A model generated the notes under the pieces. It was not told the DNA's origin. It did no database searches and saw nothing but the letters and a program-made list of their open reading frames with translations. The translations under genes were made by a program, and so were the position numbers. Positions 1-8,371 of a DNA stretch of 12,725 nucleotides are shown here, piece by piece. Positions within the stretch are counted from its first letter, which is position 1. Every line of letters starts with the position of its first letter. The stretch lies in NCBI GenBank assembly GCA_025998735.1, contig BNWJ01000030.1:1-12725 (forward strand), in the 5' to 3' direction. This DNA is from Alphaproteobacteria bacterium. GTDB taxonomy: Bacteria; Pseudomonadota; Alphaproteobacteria; UBA3830.

Positions 1-142
1 TTGTAATTTTAGCGATTTTTAACGCTTTTGTGGGAAAATGGTGCCTGATAGAAGAGGTCCTGCGTGCATCTGGGAATCTAAAAACTCGATAATTTCAGGG
101 TTTCTACAAACTGCTGGGGTGGCAAGCACACATACTAAAAAA

Positions 143-1270
143 CTATATAACTGACCTCAATAGTCGTCTTAATTCTCTTGCTAGATGCGGTGGAACCCTA
201 TTTAAAATAGATCTAAATGTGTCATTGGGCCATATAGCAAAATCACTGAATGATGGATACATCAAATTTATAGAAACTATATCATTCCTATTACTACCAT
301 GTTGATAATGTATATACCAAATGACCAAATACCACTCCTTAGGTTTACACAAATCAGAAATGTCAGATTTTTCGCCTTTTTTATCATTTGGTGATAACGT
401 ATTTGCGTGATTTGTGCAAGCATATATTGTTTTACCTTTGTAGGCAACTGAACCATCTTTAGAGATCACTTTCATTGAAGATTCAACTCTGAAACTCAAG
501 CCCGGATTATCTGCGATTTGCTCCGAAAAGTATCTATGTGGACGCATTAGATTATTATCTACCTCAACGCCTAGACTCTCGTTCGGTTGTATGGTAAATA
601 AGCAACAGCTAGGCGTAACACCGCTAGGTATAATTCTAACAAGCTCCTTTTTAATAACTTCACACATCCCGCTTTCCGGGCGAAAACACACGCTTCTTAT
701 GATGGGAAGAGGATTTGCAATAGAGGAATTGTTCCCAAAAAAGTTGTATGGATGTATCAGTGGAATTCTCGCATGCGTTCTCCATTTGCCTACTTGTGGT
801 AATTGGGCATTTACTGCATTAAGCGTATTTCGAAACGGCGTATTAACATTGGCGTCACTACATACATCCCAGATGGTATCAGCCCAAGCTTTCATTGGAA
901 CACTTGTGCTACTCATGCTTGCGGCTGGCGCTGATACGCTGGAACTAATAGATGAGGAGCTACTGCTGCTCGAGGAGCTTACGTATTTTAGATCATAATA
1001 CTTTCTTGCCGCACCTTGATAACTTGGCGGAAGATTATTGATACCATCTTCTATGCCCAAATCACAAACATTATCAAGAAATCCCACAACGGCTTTTTCG
1101 TTTTCTAGAGAGAAATGGTAGTTTTTTACATTACCTGTATCACCGGTAAGAAACTGTAGAAGCGCAGCTTGCTTAGAGTCTGAATGATGCTTCATATAGT
1201 CCCCAAAAAAATCACAACAATCTGCCGATAACGCAACCAATACGCTAAGCAGGTATAAAACCTTTTTCAT
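143..1270 (-). CDS. Exported serine-run protein, unknown function
   Basis: I do not recognise a family. The start is placed at 1270 rather than the longer in-frame start at 1369, because AGGAGG lies six bases upstream of this ATG and a perfect promoter lies just beyond it; the longer version would begin upstream of that promoter. The product is 375 aa. Residues 1-16 look like a signal peptide: MKK, a hydrophobic stretch LYLLSVLVAL, and likely cleavage after LSA. Residues 98-107 are an almost pure serine run inside a Ser/Ala/Pro linker reaching about residue 125. It separates a roughly 80-residue N-terminal part from a roughly 250-residue C-terminal part with several cysteines. The serine run uses mixed AGC, AGT, TCC and TCG codons, which suggests selection on the protein rather than simple slippage. 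It is transcribed divergently from the T6SS genes. The signal peptide and serine linker resemble the exported protein at 8415, but I cannot show common ancestry. A secreted host-interaction protein is an inference. Confidence 0.75.
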   Translation of the reverse strand: MKKVLYLLSVLVALSADCCDFFGDYMKHHSDSKQAALLQFLTGDTGNVKNYHFSLENEKAVVGFLDNVCDLGIEDGINNLPPSYQGAARKYYDLKYVSSSSSSSSSSISSSVSAPAASMSSTSVPMKAWADTIWDVCSDANVNTPFRNTLNAVNAQLPQVGKWRTHARIPLIHPYNFFGNNSSIANPLPIIRSVCFRPESGMCEVIKKELVRIIPSGVTPSCCLFTIQPNESLGVEVDNNLMRPHRYFSEQIADNPGLSFRVESSMKVISKDGSVAYKGKTIYACTNHANTLSPNDKKGEKSDISDLCKPKEWYLVIWYIHYQHGSNRNDIVSINLMYPSFSDFAIWPNDTFRSILNRVPPHLARELRRLLRSVI

Positions 1271-1274
1271 AATT

Positions 1275-1281
1275 AACCTCC
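1275..1281 (-). promoter_or_regulatory. Strong ribosome-binding site fixing the start at 1270
   Basis: On the minus strand the leader reads TATAGGAGGTTAATT before ATG. AGGAGG is a full Shine-Dalgarno match at good spacing and decides the start in favour of residue 34 of the longest open frame. Confidence 0.85.
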
Positions 1282-1303
1282 TATATAAAAAAACAATATC
1301 CAT

Positions 1304-1332
1304 ATTATACATAAAACGCAAATCAATGTCAA
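1304..1332 (-). promoter_or_regulatory. Perfect-consensus sigma70 promoter
   Basis: Read on the minus strand, TTGACA (1332-1327) is followed after exactly 17 bases by TATAAT (1309-1304). Both hexamers match the housekeeping consensus in every base. The expected transcription start is near 1297, giving a leader of about 27 bases that contains the AGGAGG ribosome-binding site of the gene starting at 1270. This predicts strong, largely constitutive expression of the serine-run exported protein. Confidence 0.88.
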
Positions 1333-1480
1333 GATTTTTTTTGTGTATATTGCGAGAAATACTTTTCATATAAATCGTTTTTCTTTTACAGTCAGAAATA
1401 CGATCTCCGCTAGCATTTTTGTTAACTATTTATTAATAATTGGTGGATACGATGACCGGGTAATGCTGGTGATGGTTTCT

Positions 1481-2026
1481 ATGGCAGGTTTCGTAAATCC
1501 TTTTTTTTGCAGAGATCCTTTCAACGATAGCATGAAATATGACGACAAAGCCCGCAATCACGGACAGTTCTGGCTGATATCGGCCGATAAGATTTTCTCC
1601 TCAGAAATAGACGGCCTGAAAGAATTCGCAAGATTTTTTGATATCGATTTCGCCGTAGCAAGATTCTCTCTGTTTGATGGAGCAAAATCTTCAGATAGCG
1701 CTGTTTGCGCCAAAGACGTGAAAATATACATGCCTCCAGGAAGAAGCTGCGCAATGCTTCAGGGATATCTCGCCAATGGAAAGGAAATCTCGAAAATTAC
1801 CATAAAAAAAGTCATGCCAATTGCTAAAAAACTCGAGACTCTCGAAGAAAAGGAGTTCTCGAAATGCATTGTGCAGTCATTTGAGCGCAGAGGCGACGTG
1901 GCAGCGTTTGGTTTTCGCTATTCAGCCTACTCGGATTCCTACACGGATTTCAAAGATGATAACACAAAGCTTGGCACATCTGCGACGAAAGTAGATCTTG
2001 CAACTTGGGAAATAGAAAGCAGTTAA
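1481..2026 (+). CDS. hcp: Hcp-like T6SS tube protein (TssD), probable
   Basis: Hcp forms hexameric rings that stack into the inner tube of the type VI secretion system and are ejected on firing. The call rests on position and a weak family resemblance. It lies 15 bases before tssE, where hcp sits in many T6SS operons (tssB-tssC-hcp-tssE-tssF-tssG). From the ATG at 1481 the product is 181 aa, close to the usual 160-175 aa. The pattern fits a beta-rich Hcp barrel: GQFWLIS near residues 28-34 resembles the early Hcp strand, EISKITIKK lies at 102-110, EFSKCIVQSF at 125-134, and the end near ATWEIESS resembles the common WDL terminus. The frame stays open back to a GTG at 1343, with ATGs at 1463 and 1472. 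I prefer 1481 because GGTGAT, part of the extended Shine-Dalgarno sequence, lies seven bases upstream and the leader otherwise encodes an unlikely extension. Another small T6SS-associated protein remains possible. Confidence 0.58.
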   Translation: MAGFVNPFFCRDPFNDSMKYDDKARNHGQFWLISADKIFSSEIDGLKEFARFFDIDFAVARFSLFDGAKSSDSAVCAKDVKIYMPPGRSCAMLQGYLANGKEISKITIKKVMPIAKKLETLEEKEFSKCIVQSFERRGDVAAFGFRYSAYSDSYTDFKDDNTKLGTSATKVDLATWEIESS

Positions 2027-2041
2027 AATGGAGAGAAAATA

Positions 2042-2482
2042 ATGATGAGTAATGCCGCAACGGCTCCGCTGTTCGATAGATTAATCGACGAAGACATGGA
2101 TGTTCCATTTGAAAAAACTCCGAAGATGTTTTCTTCACTGGAAGAAATTCAGACTTCCATCATGACAGATCTATCTCGTTTGCTTAACACGAGAGTTGCG
2201 ATATTTTGGAAGAATTACTCTGACAAAAATGCACTACTACCGTTTTCATATGGCGTTAGCGTTACAGGCGTACTATCAGCTGACAGTGTCTTCGAACTGC
2301 AGGAATTGGAGTCACGAATTGAGGCAGTAATCGCGAAATTTGAGCCACGTCTTCTCAGTGCAAAGTGCAGCATCCAGAGCATCGGCAGCGATCACGCCTC
2401 GCTTTTTGTTAATATCGATGCCGCCATGATTTTTGAAAACCGCAGAAGATTGCTCTCGTTTCCCATAGTAATAGACGTCTAA
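2042..2482 (+). CDS. tssE: T6SS baseplate wedge protein TssE (gp25-like)
   Basis: TssE is the gp25/GPW-family subunit of the T6SS baseplate wedge, acting in the cytoplasm where sheath assembly starts. The 146-aa product matches the family from end to end: LFDRL near residues 10-14, the helix IMTDLSRLLNTR at 40-51, a YGVSV stretch at 70-74 where the family has its NYG segment, and the hallmark FEPRL at 100-104. GGAGAG about eight bases upstream supports the start; a second ATG follows immediately, so the start could be one codon later. It follows the Hcp-like gene by 15 bases and is one base short of touching tssF, which indicates one operon with translational coupling. Confidence 0.93.
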   Translation: MMSNAATAPLFDRLIDEDMDVPFEKTPKMFSSLEEIQTSIMTDLSRLLNTRVAIFWKNYSDKNALLPFSYGVSVTGVLSADSVFELQELESRIEAVIAKFEPRLLSAKCSIQSIGSDHASLFVNIDAAMIFENRRRLLSFPIVIDV

Positions 2483-2483
2483 C

Positions 2484-4247
2484 ATGGTTAAAAATGACAT
2501 AGATTTACTATCGGAATATTACCAATATGAGCTCTCGTATTTGAGGAGCGCCGGGCAAGATTTTTCGGCGAGATTTCCCAAGATAGCCCGAAGATTGGAC
2601 ATATCGCACAATGAATCGTCGGATCCGCACGTTGAACGCATGATCGAGAGCTTTGCATTTCTCACGGGAAAATTGCAGAAACAAATCGATGACCAATTTC
2701 CAGAAATAGCATCGACTTTGCTTGATGTATTGTATAAGCCTCTAATGCTGCCAACTCCTTCATGCACAATGGTATGCTTCGATATAGACACCCAGAGGGC
2801 TTCGAAATCTCCTGGACTTACGGTTCCCAAAAACACACTTTTGTATGCTACGAGTCATTCGGGTGAGAAGTGTTCGTTCCGCACATCTCACGACTTGCAA
2901 CTCTGGCCAATGGCGATTAGATCTGCAGACATAGTTCCGAAAGAGCATATTCCCACCTATTATGCCAGATCAACGTATTTTCTAAAAATTGCAATAAAAT
3001 ACGATGGAGTGGCTGGATCTCAAACTCCTCTTAAGCTAAGAATATACATACATGCCGACGCATTACTTCGCGGCAAGATCTTTTCCTCCATTTTTGCCAG
3101 CGAAGAATGTGTCGCATATCAAAAAAATAAGGCATTTGAGTTTTTTCCTGCAATTTCTCCGGTTGGATTGGAAGACGACGAGTCACTACTCCCATACCCC
3201 ACTTCCGTTCACAAGGGATTTCGATTACTGCAGGAATATTTCTCGTTTCCAGATAAGTTTTATGGATTCGACATAACCGTTCCGGACTCTGTGACGTTGG
3301 AAGGAGAGTTTTTCCTATATATTCCCATGAATCACGACGTCTCCATCAATGTTTCCGCCCAAAATTTTTCATTATCATCTGTTCCGGCTATAAATCTGTT
3401 TCCAAAGTTATCAGAACCACTGAGGCTCGATCATAAGCAGGTGGAGTATTGTCTTGTGCCGGATTATCGCAGGTACAGCAGCCACGAAATATATACCATA
3501 GAAAAAATGGCCGCTGTCGACACGCAGAATAACGACGAAATAGAAATAAAGGAATTTTTCTCCTGTGATCATAATGATGGCCCAAAAATATTCTGGAAAT
3601 CACGGCGGAAAAAGTCTTACATGAAAGACGCGCTCGGAGAGGATGTGCACGTATCGTTCATAGATATGGATTTCAATCCGCAATTTCCAGTAAACAAGAT
3701 ATTTTACGCACATACGTTGTGCACCAACAGATATATGGCCGAACAAATTCCGGTAAATGGACTATTGCAAATAGAAATATCGGTTCCGGCAAAGCAAATA
3801 TATTGTCTGGATCGTCCCACCATTCAGAAACCCTGCATAAAAAGTGGAGAAATTCTGTGGAAATTGATTTCTGCGCTCTCTCTGAACTCCCTGTCATTCA
3901 GCACAGAAGGCATTTATAAACTAAAAGAAGTGCTCGCCGTTTTCGCAGATATCTCGAAATCAAACATAGCGGAAGAAGTCGATGCAATCATATCAATTAC
4001 CAGCAGCATAGTGGCCAAAAGAGTAAACGATCGCACATGGGAAGGATTTGCCAGGGGATCCAATGTGGAAATATTATTCGATGAGTACGTTCCTAATCTT
4101 GGACTGCCGCTCAGTCTAATTATTGCCAAATTTCTATCCTCTTACACTGCGATTAATACGTTTACGGAAGTGTCCGTCAGGAATGTGTCTAAAAATGGAG
4201 TCTTAAAGCGATGGGATCAGAACTTCGGCGTCAAGAACTATCTCTAG
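2484..4247 (+). CDS. tssF: T6SS baseplate protein TssF
   Basis: TssF pairs with TssG (usually two TssF per TssG) in the T6SS baseplate wedge, together with TssE and TssK. The 587-aa length is normal for the family. The N-terminal signature is clear: LLSEYYQYELSYLR at residues 8-21, FPKIARRLDI at 31-40, then DPHVERMIESFAFLTGKLQ at 47-65 and FPEIASTLLDVLYKPLMLPTPS at 72-93. The protein ends with the short aromatic segment typical of TssF. The start is one base after the tssE stop, and the 3' end overlaps tssG by 37 bases, so expression of the three genes is probably coupled. No truncation or frameshift is seen. Confidence 0.95.
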   Translation: MVKNDIDLLSEYYQYELSYLRSAGQDFSARFPKIARRLDISHNESSDPHVERMIESFAFLTGKLQKQIDDQFPEIASTLLDVLYKPLMLPTPSCTMVCFDIDTQRASKSPGLTVPKNTLLYATSHSGEKCSFRTSHDLQLWPMAIRSADIVPKEHIPTYYARSTYFLKIAIKYDGVAGSQTPLKLRIYIHADALLRGKIFSSIFASEECVAYQKNKAFEFFPAISPVGLEDDESLLPYPTSVHKGFRLLQEYFSFPDKFYGFDITVPDSVTLEGEFFLYIPMNHDVSINVSAQNFSLSSVPAINLFPKLSEPLRLDHKQVEYCLVPDYRRYSSHEIYTIEKMAAVDTQNNDEIEIKEFFSCDHNDGPKIFWKSRRKKSYMKDALGEDVHVSFIDMDFNPQFPVNKIFYAHTLCTNRYMAEQIPVNGLLQIEISVPAKQIYCLDRPTIQKPCIKSGEILWKLISALSLNSLSFSTEGIYKLKEVLAVFADISKSNIAEEVDAIISITSSIVAKRVNDRTWEGFARGSNVEILFDEYVPNLGLPLSLIIAKFLSSYTAINTFTEVSVRNVSKNGVLKRWDQNFGVKNYL

Positions 4248-5188
4248 TTGATACACTAAAAACGAGGCCAAAGCAGTTCTCCTTCGAAATGGCTGCCTAT
4301 GTGCTGGAACATGGATCTGCGGTTTCATTTGGCAAGGAAACCAATGTCCTGCGATCGCCTTTTAAAACAAAAAGTATAAATTCGTTTCATTTGCGTGCTA
4401 CGGAAATAGAAAATATATCAGAAATCGATGGTGTACCTACGATCTTCATCGAGCGATTAACCATAGCCGGCTTAAACGCGCCCCTCCCAACACCATACGC
4501 AGAACTCATTTATATGAGAACAATCGAACATGACGTGGCCATATCATCTTTCATAAACGCATTTAATTCCCGATTGCTGGGGATCTCCTACCAAATCAGC
4601 AAACGCCGATACCTAACACTGCAGAATCACGACGAAAATTGCATGCTGATACGTACCATCGCGACATTTTTAGGAGAGAATCCCGCGACGATGGATAGAA
4701 GATTATCGAGACTTGCGTATTTGTTCTGGACAAAGGAAAAAAGTGCCGCCGGATTAGAAGCGATCATAACCTCATATTTTAAATTGGAAACCCATGTGAA
4801 GCAATTCAGATCGTTCTGGGACAAAAGACACGATGTCGCACTTCTCGAAAAGGACAAATTGAAACTGGGGAAAAACTCAATACTTGGGTCCAGAGTTCCG
4901 CTTCCTTCGTTTGGATTAGAAATCGAACTTAGTCACAACAATTACGAGTACATATACAAAATATTGACGGACAAAAAATGCATGGACAGCTTGAAGTTTC
5001 TCATAAAAAAATATCTGGGAGAATTTTTCAGCTGCAAACTTAGCATAACTCCAAAGTCTGTCCCTCCATTACAACTCGGAAATGCACTGTTGGGAAAAAC
5101 CGCATGGATGTCTGCGACACGGCCGCAACCACCTTCGCCTCCAACGGAAAGATATGCGAGCGCTATTTCCAATGTTGAGTGTGTATAA
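4211..5188 (+). CDS. tssG: T6SS baseplate protein TssG
   Basis: TssG bridges two TssF copies in the baseplate wedge. The 325-aa product shows the family layout: PKQFSFEMAAYVLE at residues 20-33, the central GLNAPLPTPYAELIYMRT at 87-104 (usual GLTGPxGxLPxxY), ISSFINAFNSRLLGISYQISKRR at 111-133 (usual FLDxFNHR...YRAWxKYR), LGSRVPLPSFGLEI past residue 220, and LGKTAWM near 293-299. It ends with a proline-rich tail of about 25 residues (PQPPSPP) beyond the usual terminus. GGAG at 4197-4200 supports the start inside the end of tssF. No clpV/tssH follows, so the T6SS block ends here on the plus strand. The 143 bases before the next gene contain no convincing terminator or promoter. Confidence 0.92.
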   Translation: MGSELRRQELSLVDTLKTRPKQFSFEMAAYVLEHGSAVSFGKETNVLRSPFKTKSINSFHLRATEIENISEIDGVPTIFIERLTIAGLNAPLPTPYAELIYMRTIEHDVAISSFINAFNSRLLGISYQISKRRYLTLQNHDENCMLIRTIATFLGENPATMDRRLSRLAYLFWTKEKSAAGLEAIITSYFKLETHVKQFRSFWDKRHDVALLEKDKLKLGKNSILGSRVPLPSFGLEIELSHNNYEYIYKILTDKKCMDSLKFLIKKYLGEFFSCKLSITPKSVPPLQLGNALLGKTAWMSATRPQPPSPPTERYASAISNVECV

Positions 5189-5331
5189 ACCACCAGGAAA
5201 AAGCCTTATGCGGTCGTTAATGTTTTGCATTTTAACAAGTTGCTAATAGAGTGTGATTTGTTTTAACATGTAGCCACTGATTGTTGATGCTCGTGTTGTG
5301 GGTTTTTGTTCTTACTTTTAAGGATGGAATA

Positions 5332-7272
5332 ATGTTCAGAAGTCTGGCCAATGCTGTTCGTTTTTTATCGATTCATGAAGTTGGAAATGCAAATAGTGGT
5401 CATTTGGGAATGGCGCTGGGAATGGCGGACTGTCTTACGGTTTTATTTAGAAATTTCCTTGTATTTAATCCAAAAGATCCACGGTGGCCAAATCGAGATC
5501 GCCTGATATTTTCCGGAGGGCACGGAGCTCCGGCTTTATATGCGCTTCTCCATCTAACTGGCTACGAAAAAATGACCATGGACGAGCTAAAGAATTTCCG
5601 AAAGCTTGGATCGCTCGCATCTGGTCATCCGGAATACAATTTGGATTGCGGAATTGAAGTTAGCACCGGTCTTCTGGGACAGGGATTTGCAAACGCCGTT
5701 GGAATCGCCATTGAAGAACGACTGCTGAACGCGAGACTGGGCAACAAATGCATAAATCACTTCACCTATGTGTGCGCTGGTGACGGAGATCTCATGGAGG
5801 GAATTACCCACGAGGCTAGCGCTATTGCCGGACATCTGTCGCTGGGGCATCTGATAGTACTTTGGGACGATAACGGCATAACCATCGATGGTAAAGTTGG
5901 CGTTTCCACCAGCGAAGATACTCTCAAGCGCTACGAATCCTACGGATGGCACGTATCATCTGTAGATGGTCACAACGAAATTGAAATTGCACAAGCGATT
6001 GCTGCGGCGAGACTTGATCCGCGCCCGTCTATAATAGCCTGCCAAACACAAATCGGATTCGGAACGTCCAGAGCTGGCACACCAAAGGCGCATTCCGGAG
6101 CTCTTAGTCATCAGGAAATAGAAGATGCAAGGAAAACTTTGCGCTGGGCCTACGGTCCATTTGAAATTCCAGAATATATAGAAAAAACATGGCAGGTAAT
6201 TGGACTGCGTCATCGGGAAACCTATGAAGAGTGGATGAAAACCCAATCCAAGAAATATGGATATCAATTGTTCGCATTCACAGAAAATCTTAGAAAAGTC
6301 TTTAGAAAACTTAAAAAAGAATATTTTGTATCCAGACCATTTGCCGCCACCAGAATAAGCGCAGCGGAAATTTTATCGCAGGTGATATCCGAAACAGAAT
6401 TGCTAGTCTCCGGCTCCTGTGATCTTGGAAGCTCCAGCGGATGCCTAACAAATGGCATGAAAGCCATAGAAAAAGCTGATTTTTCCGGAAATTACATACA
6501 CTATGGAGTACGAGAGCACGCCATGGGAGCCATTATGAATGGCATTACATCCGGCGGAAAAATAAAGGCCATCGGCGGGACATTTCTTGCTTTCAGCGAT
6601 TATATGAGGGCAGATATACGAATGGCGGCTCTCATGAAGATTCCGTCCATCTTTGTTTTCAGCCATGATTCCATAGGTGTGGGGGAGGACGGACCAACGC
6701 ATCAGCCTGTAGAGCAAATCGCCTCACTCCGTGCAATTCCGAATTTGAACGTATTTCGTCCGGCTGACGCTCTGGAGACACTGGAATGCTTGGAATATGC
6801 GCTAAAAAGTCAGCGCACATCAGTGATTCTTCTTACAAGGCAGGGAGTGCTCAGCGCTCGCTTCTCGGGTCGGGAAAATCTGTGCGAAAGCGGCGGATAT
6901 CTTCTGTACGAGGACAATATGGAAGCAATCAAGAGGGTTACCATAATCGCAACCGGATCCGAGGTGGGAATTGCCCTCGATGTGAAGAAAATGTTGAATG
7001 ACATAAGCATAGCAACCAATGTCGTTAGTATCCCCTGCTGGAGTCTGTTCGATAAGCAGTCTTCCGAATATAAACAACATGTGCTTGGAAGTGATTTGCG
7101 CATAGGCATCGAGGCTTCCAATGGATTCGGATGGGAAAAGTATCTGGGATCTGACGGAATATTCTTTGGGGTGAACGATTTCGGAAAATCCGCTCCTGCG
7201 TCAGACGTATATAAATATTTCGGATTAACTTCTCAGAAAATCTTTAATGACATAGTAAGAAGGATCGATTGA
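5332..7272 (+). CDS. tkt: Transketolase
   Basis: Transketolase moves two-carbon ketol units between sugar phosphates in the non-oxidative pentose phosphate pathway, using thiamine diphosphate and a divalent metal. I start at the ATG at 5332, which has AAGGATGG just upstream, rather than at the open frame from 5281. The product is 646 aa, normal for bacteria. Key residues are present: His24 (SGH), His64 (GGHG), His99 (GHPE), the metal/cofactor motif GDG at 150-152 with Asn181, His254, Arg341, catalytic Glu395 (VREHAMGA), His445 and Asp453/His457 in HDSIGVGEDGPTHQP. Oddities are leucine for the usual proline in SGHPG (SGHLG), leucine for proline in TGPLGQG (TGLLGQG, residues 112-118), and HSGALS where HGAPLG is usual. 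The gap gene follows after 16 bases, so the two probably form an operon supplying triose phosphates and pentoses. Confidence 0.96.
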   Translation: MFRSLANAVRFLSIHEVGNANSGHLGMALGMADCLTVLFRNFLVFNPKDPRWPNRDRLIFSGGHGAPALYALLHLTGYEKMTMDELKNFRKLGSLASGHPEYNLDCGIEVSTGLLGQGFANAVGIAIEERLLNARLGNKCINHFTYVCAGDGDLMEGITHEASAIAGHLSLGHLIVLWDDNGITIDGKVGVSTSEDTLKRYESYGWHVSSVDGHNEIEIAQAIAAARLDPRPSIIACQTQIGFGTSRAGTPKAHSGALSHQEIEDARKTLRWAYGPFEIPEYIEKTWQVIGLRHRETYEEWMKTQSKKYGYQLFAFTENLRKVFRKLKKEYFVSRPFAATRISAAEILSQVISETELLVSGSCDLGSSSGCLTNGMKAIEKADFSGNYIHYGVREHAMGAIMNGITSGGKIKAIGGTFLAFSDYMRADIRMAALMKIPSIFVFSHDSIGVGEDGPTHQPVEQIASLRAIPNLNVFRPADALETLECLEYALKSQRTSVILLTRQGVLSARFSGRENLCESGGYLLYEDNMEAIKRVTIIATGSEVGIALDVKKMLNDISIATNVVSIPCWSLFDKQSSEYKQHVLGSDLRIGIEASNGFGWEKYLGSDGIFFGVNDFGKSAPASDVYKYFGLTSQKIFNDIVRRID

Positions 7273-7288
7273 ACAATGGAGATAGTAA

Positions 7289-8287
7289 ATGAAAGTAGCC
7301 ATAAACGGATTTGGAAGAATCGGACGCTTGGTTCTTAGAGCGTTTTTCGAATCCACCAAATATGATTTCAAAGTTGTGGCAATCAATGATTTGCTAAACA
7401 TAGATTCGGCCTTGCATTTGCTGAAATACGACTCCGTTCATGGGATGTTTCTCCATGATGTTCAGAAAATATCCGATACTTTGTTCTCGGTAAACGACAA
7501 AAGAATAACGTATATTTCGGAAAAATCCCCAGGGAATCTTCCCTGGAACGAACTCGACGTAGATTTGGTTTTGGAATGCACTGGAATTTTCAAAACAAGA
7601 AAACAATGCCAGGCACATATTAGAGCAGGAGCGAAAAGAGTGTTGCTTTCGTGTCCGTCAGATGAGGTTGATCGCACAGTTGTATACGGTGTCAACGACG
7701 ATTCCATAGACAGAATAAATGATGTTATTATTTCAAACGCTTCCTGCACAACCAATTGCCTGGCACCGCTTGTGAAAGCAATCCACAAAGAAGTTGGCAT
7801 TATGAGTGGTTTTGCTACGACGGTTCATTCCTACACCGGAGACCAGAGGCTCATAGATGCGGGACACGCTGATATACGACGCGCCAGAGCTGCGGCTTTG
7901 AATATGATCCCCACGTCAACGGGAACAACGAAAGCCATAGAGCAGATATTTCCGGAATTGAGCGGAAAACTGTCCGGATTGTCCATACGCGTCCCCACAG
8001 CAAATGTCTCGATGGTCGATTTTACATTTTATACATCCAGAAAAACAACCGCAGACGATCTAAACGCAGCCGTTGAGAAATATGCAAACGGACCACTAAA
8101 CGGTGTTTTGGGATACGCAAACGAAAGTCTGGTGTCGTCGGATTTCAATCATAATCCACTGAGTTCCATAGTGGACACACAACTCACAAAAGTAATCGCC
8201 AGTAATCTAGCACACATGGTCGCCTGGTATGACAACGAATGGGGATTTTCCAACCGCATGCTGGATGTTTCTCTGCGTTTTTTGTAG
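7289..8287 (+). CDS. gap: Glyceraldehyde-3-phosphate dehydrogenase, type I
   Basis: This enzyme catalyses NAD-dependent oxidation and phosphorylation of glyceraldehyde-3-phosphate to 1,3-bisphosphoglycerate in glycolysis, in the cytosol. The 332-aa product is full length. It has the Rossmann motif INGFGRIGR at 5-13, AIND at 31-34 (typical of NAD-preferring enzymes), catalytic Cys153 in SNASCTTN, catalytic His180 in TTVHSYTGDQ, RRARAAALNMIPTSTGTTKA after it, and the C-terminal WYDNEWGFSNRM. GGAG upstream supports the start. It follows tkt by 16 bases. In many alphaproteobacteria pgk comes next; here an exported-protein array follows instead. The last ~165 bases are copied twice downstream (10619-10785 and 12208-12374), and the final 133 bases differ from the first copy at only one synonymous position. 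No classical terminator follows the stop. Confidence 0.97.
   Translation: MKVAINGFGRIGRLVLRAFFESTKYDFKVVAINDLLNIDSALHLLKYDSVHGMFLHDVQKISDTLFSVNDKRITYISEKSPGNLPWNELDVDLVLECTGIFKTRKQCQAHIRAGAKRVLLSCPSDEVDRTVVYGVNDDSIDRINDVIISNASCTTNCLAPLVKAIHKEVGIMSGFATTVHSYTGDQRLIDAGHADIRRARAAALNMIPTSTGTTKAIEQIFPELSGKLSGLSIRVPTANVSMVDFTFYTSRKTTADDLNAAVEKYANGPLNGVLGYANESLVSSDFNHNPLSSIVDTQLTKVIASNLAHMVAWYDNEWGFSNRMLDVSLRFL
8155..8287 (+). repeat. Source segment of the gap 3'-end repeat (copy 1)
   Basis: These last 133 bases of intact gap match 10653-10785 with a single difference (A at 8188, G at 10686, synonymous). They match 12242-12374 with about 14 differences. The matches in all copies end at or just past the gap stop codon. 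Weaker similarity extends upstream to about 8120. Confidence 0.93.
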
Positions 8288-8312
8288 AAAACAAAAAAAA
8301 TATAAAAAACCA

Positions 8313-8343
8313 TTGTCATCCGATGCCTTTCGCCATATATAAT
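8313..8343 (+). promoter_or_regulatory. Candidate promoter of the 706-aa exported protein gene
   Basis: TTGTCA (8313-8318) is followed at 17 bases by TATATA (8336-8341), overlapping TATAAT at 8338-8343 (19-base spacing). It lies 26 bases after the gap stop and leaves a leader of about 65 bases. The equivalent position is occupied by promoter-like sequences in the other two modules. Confidence 0.55.
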
Positions 8344-8358
8344 AGGCATGTTGCAAGA

Positions 8359-8371
8359 GCCTCCTGGAGGC
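8359..8371 (+). promoter_or_regulatory. Palindrome in the leader of the 706-aa gene
   Basis: GCCTCCTGGAGGC is a 13-base inverted repeat in the untranslated leader. It could form a five-pair hairpin with a three-base loop or be a dimeric protein-binding site. It has no counterpart in the leaders of the two downstream modules. Function is unknown. Confidence 0.35.

Noticed and set aside
1..95. Open plus-strand frame running from near the window edge to a TAA at 93-95, possibly the end of an upstream gene
   Set aside because: About 30 codons with no recognisable protein; too short to claim a partial gene.
36..156. Minus-strand frame after the stop of the left gene, about 40 codons, perhaps a frameshifted C-terminal extension
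   Set aside because: Forty open codons are expected by chance, there is no family match, and no repeat or slippery site near the stop supports a frameshift.
591..998. 135-codon plus-strand frame opposite the left exported gene
   Set aside because: It lies wholly inside the minus-strand gene, which has a perfect promoter, ribosome-binding site and signal peptide. The plus frame has none.
5281..5331. Extended N-terminus of transketolase beginning MLMLVLWVFVLTF
   Set aside because: The hydrophobic extension is not part of the family, and a good ribosome-binding site precedes the ATG at 5332.
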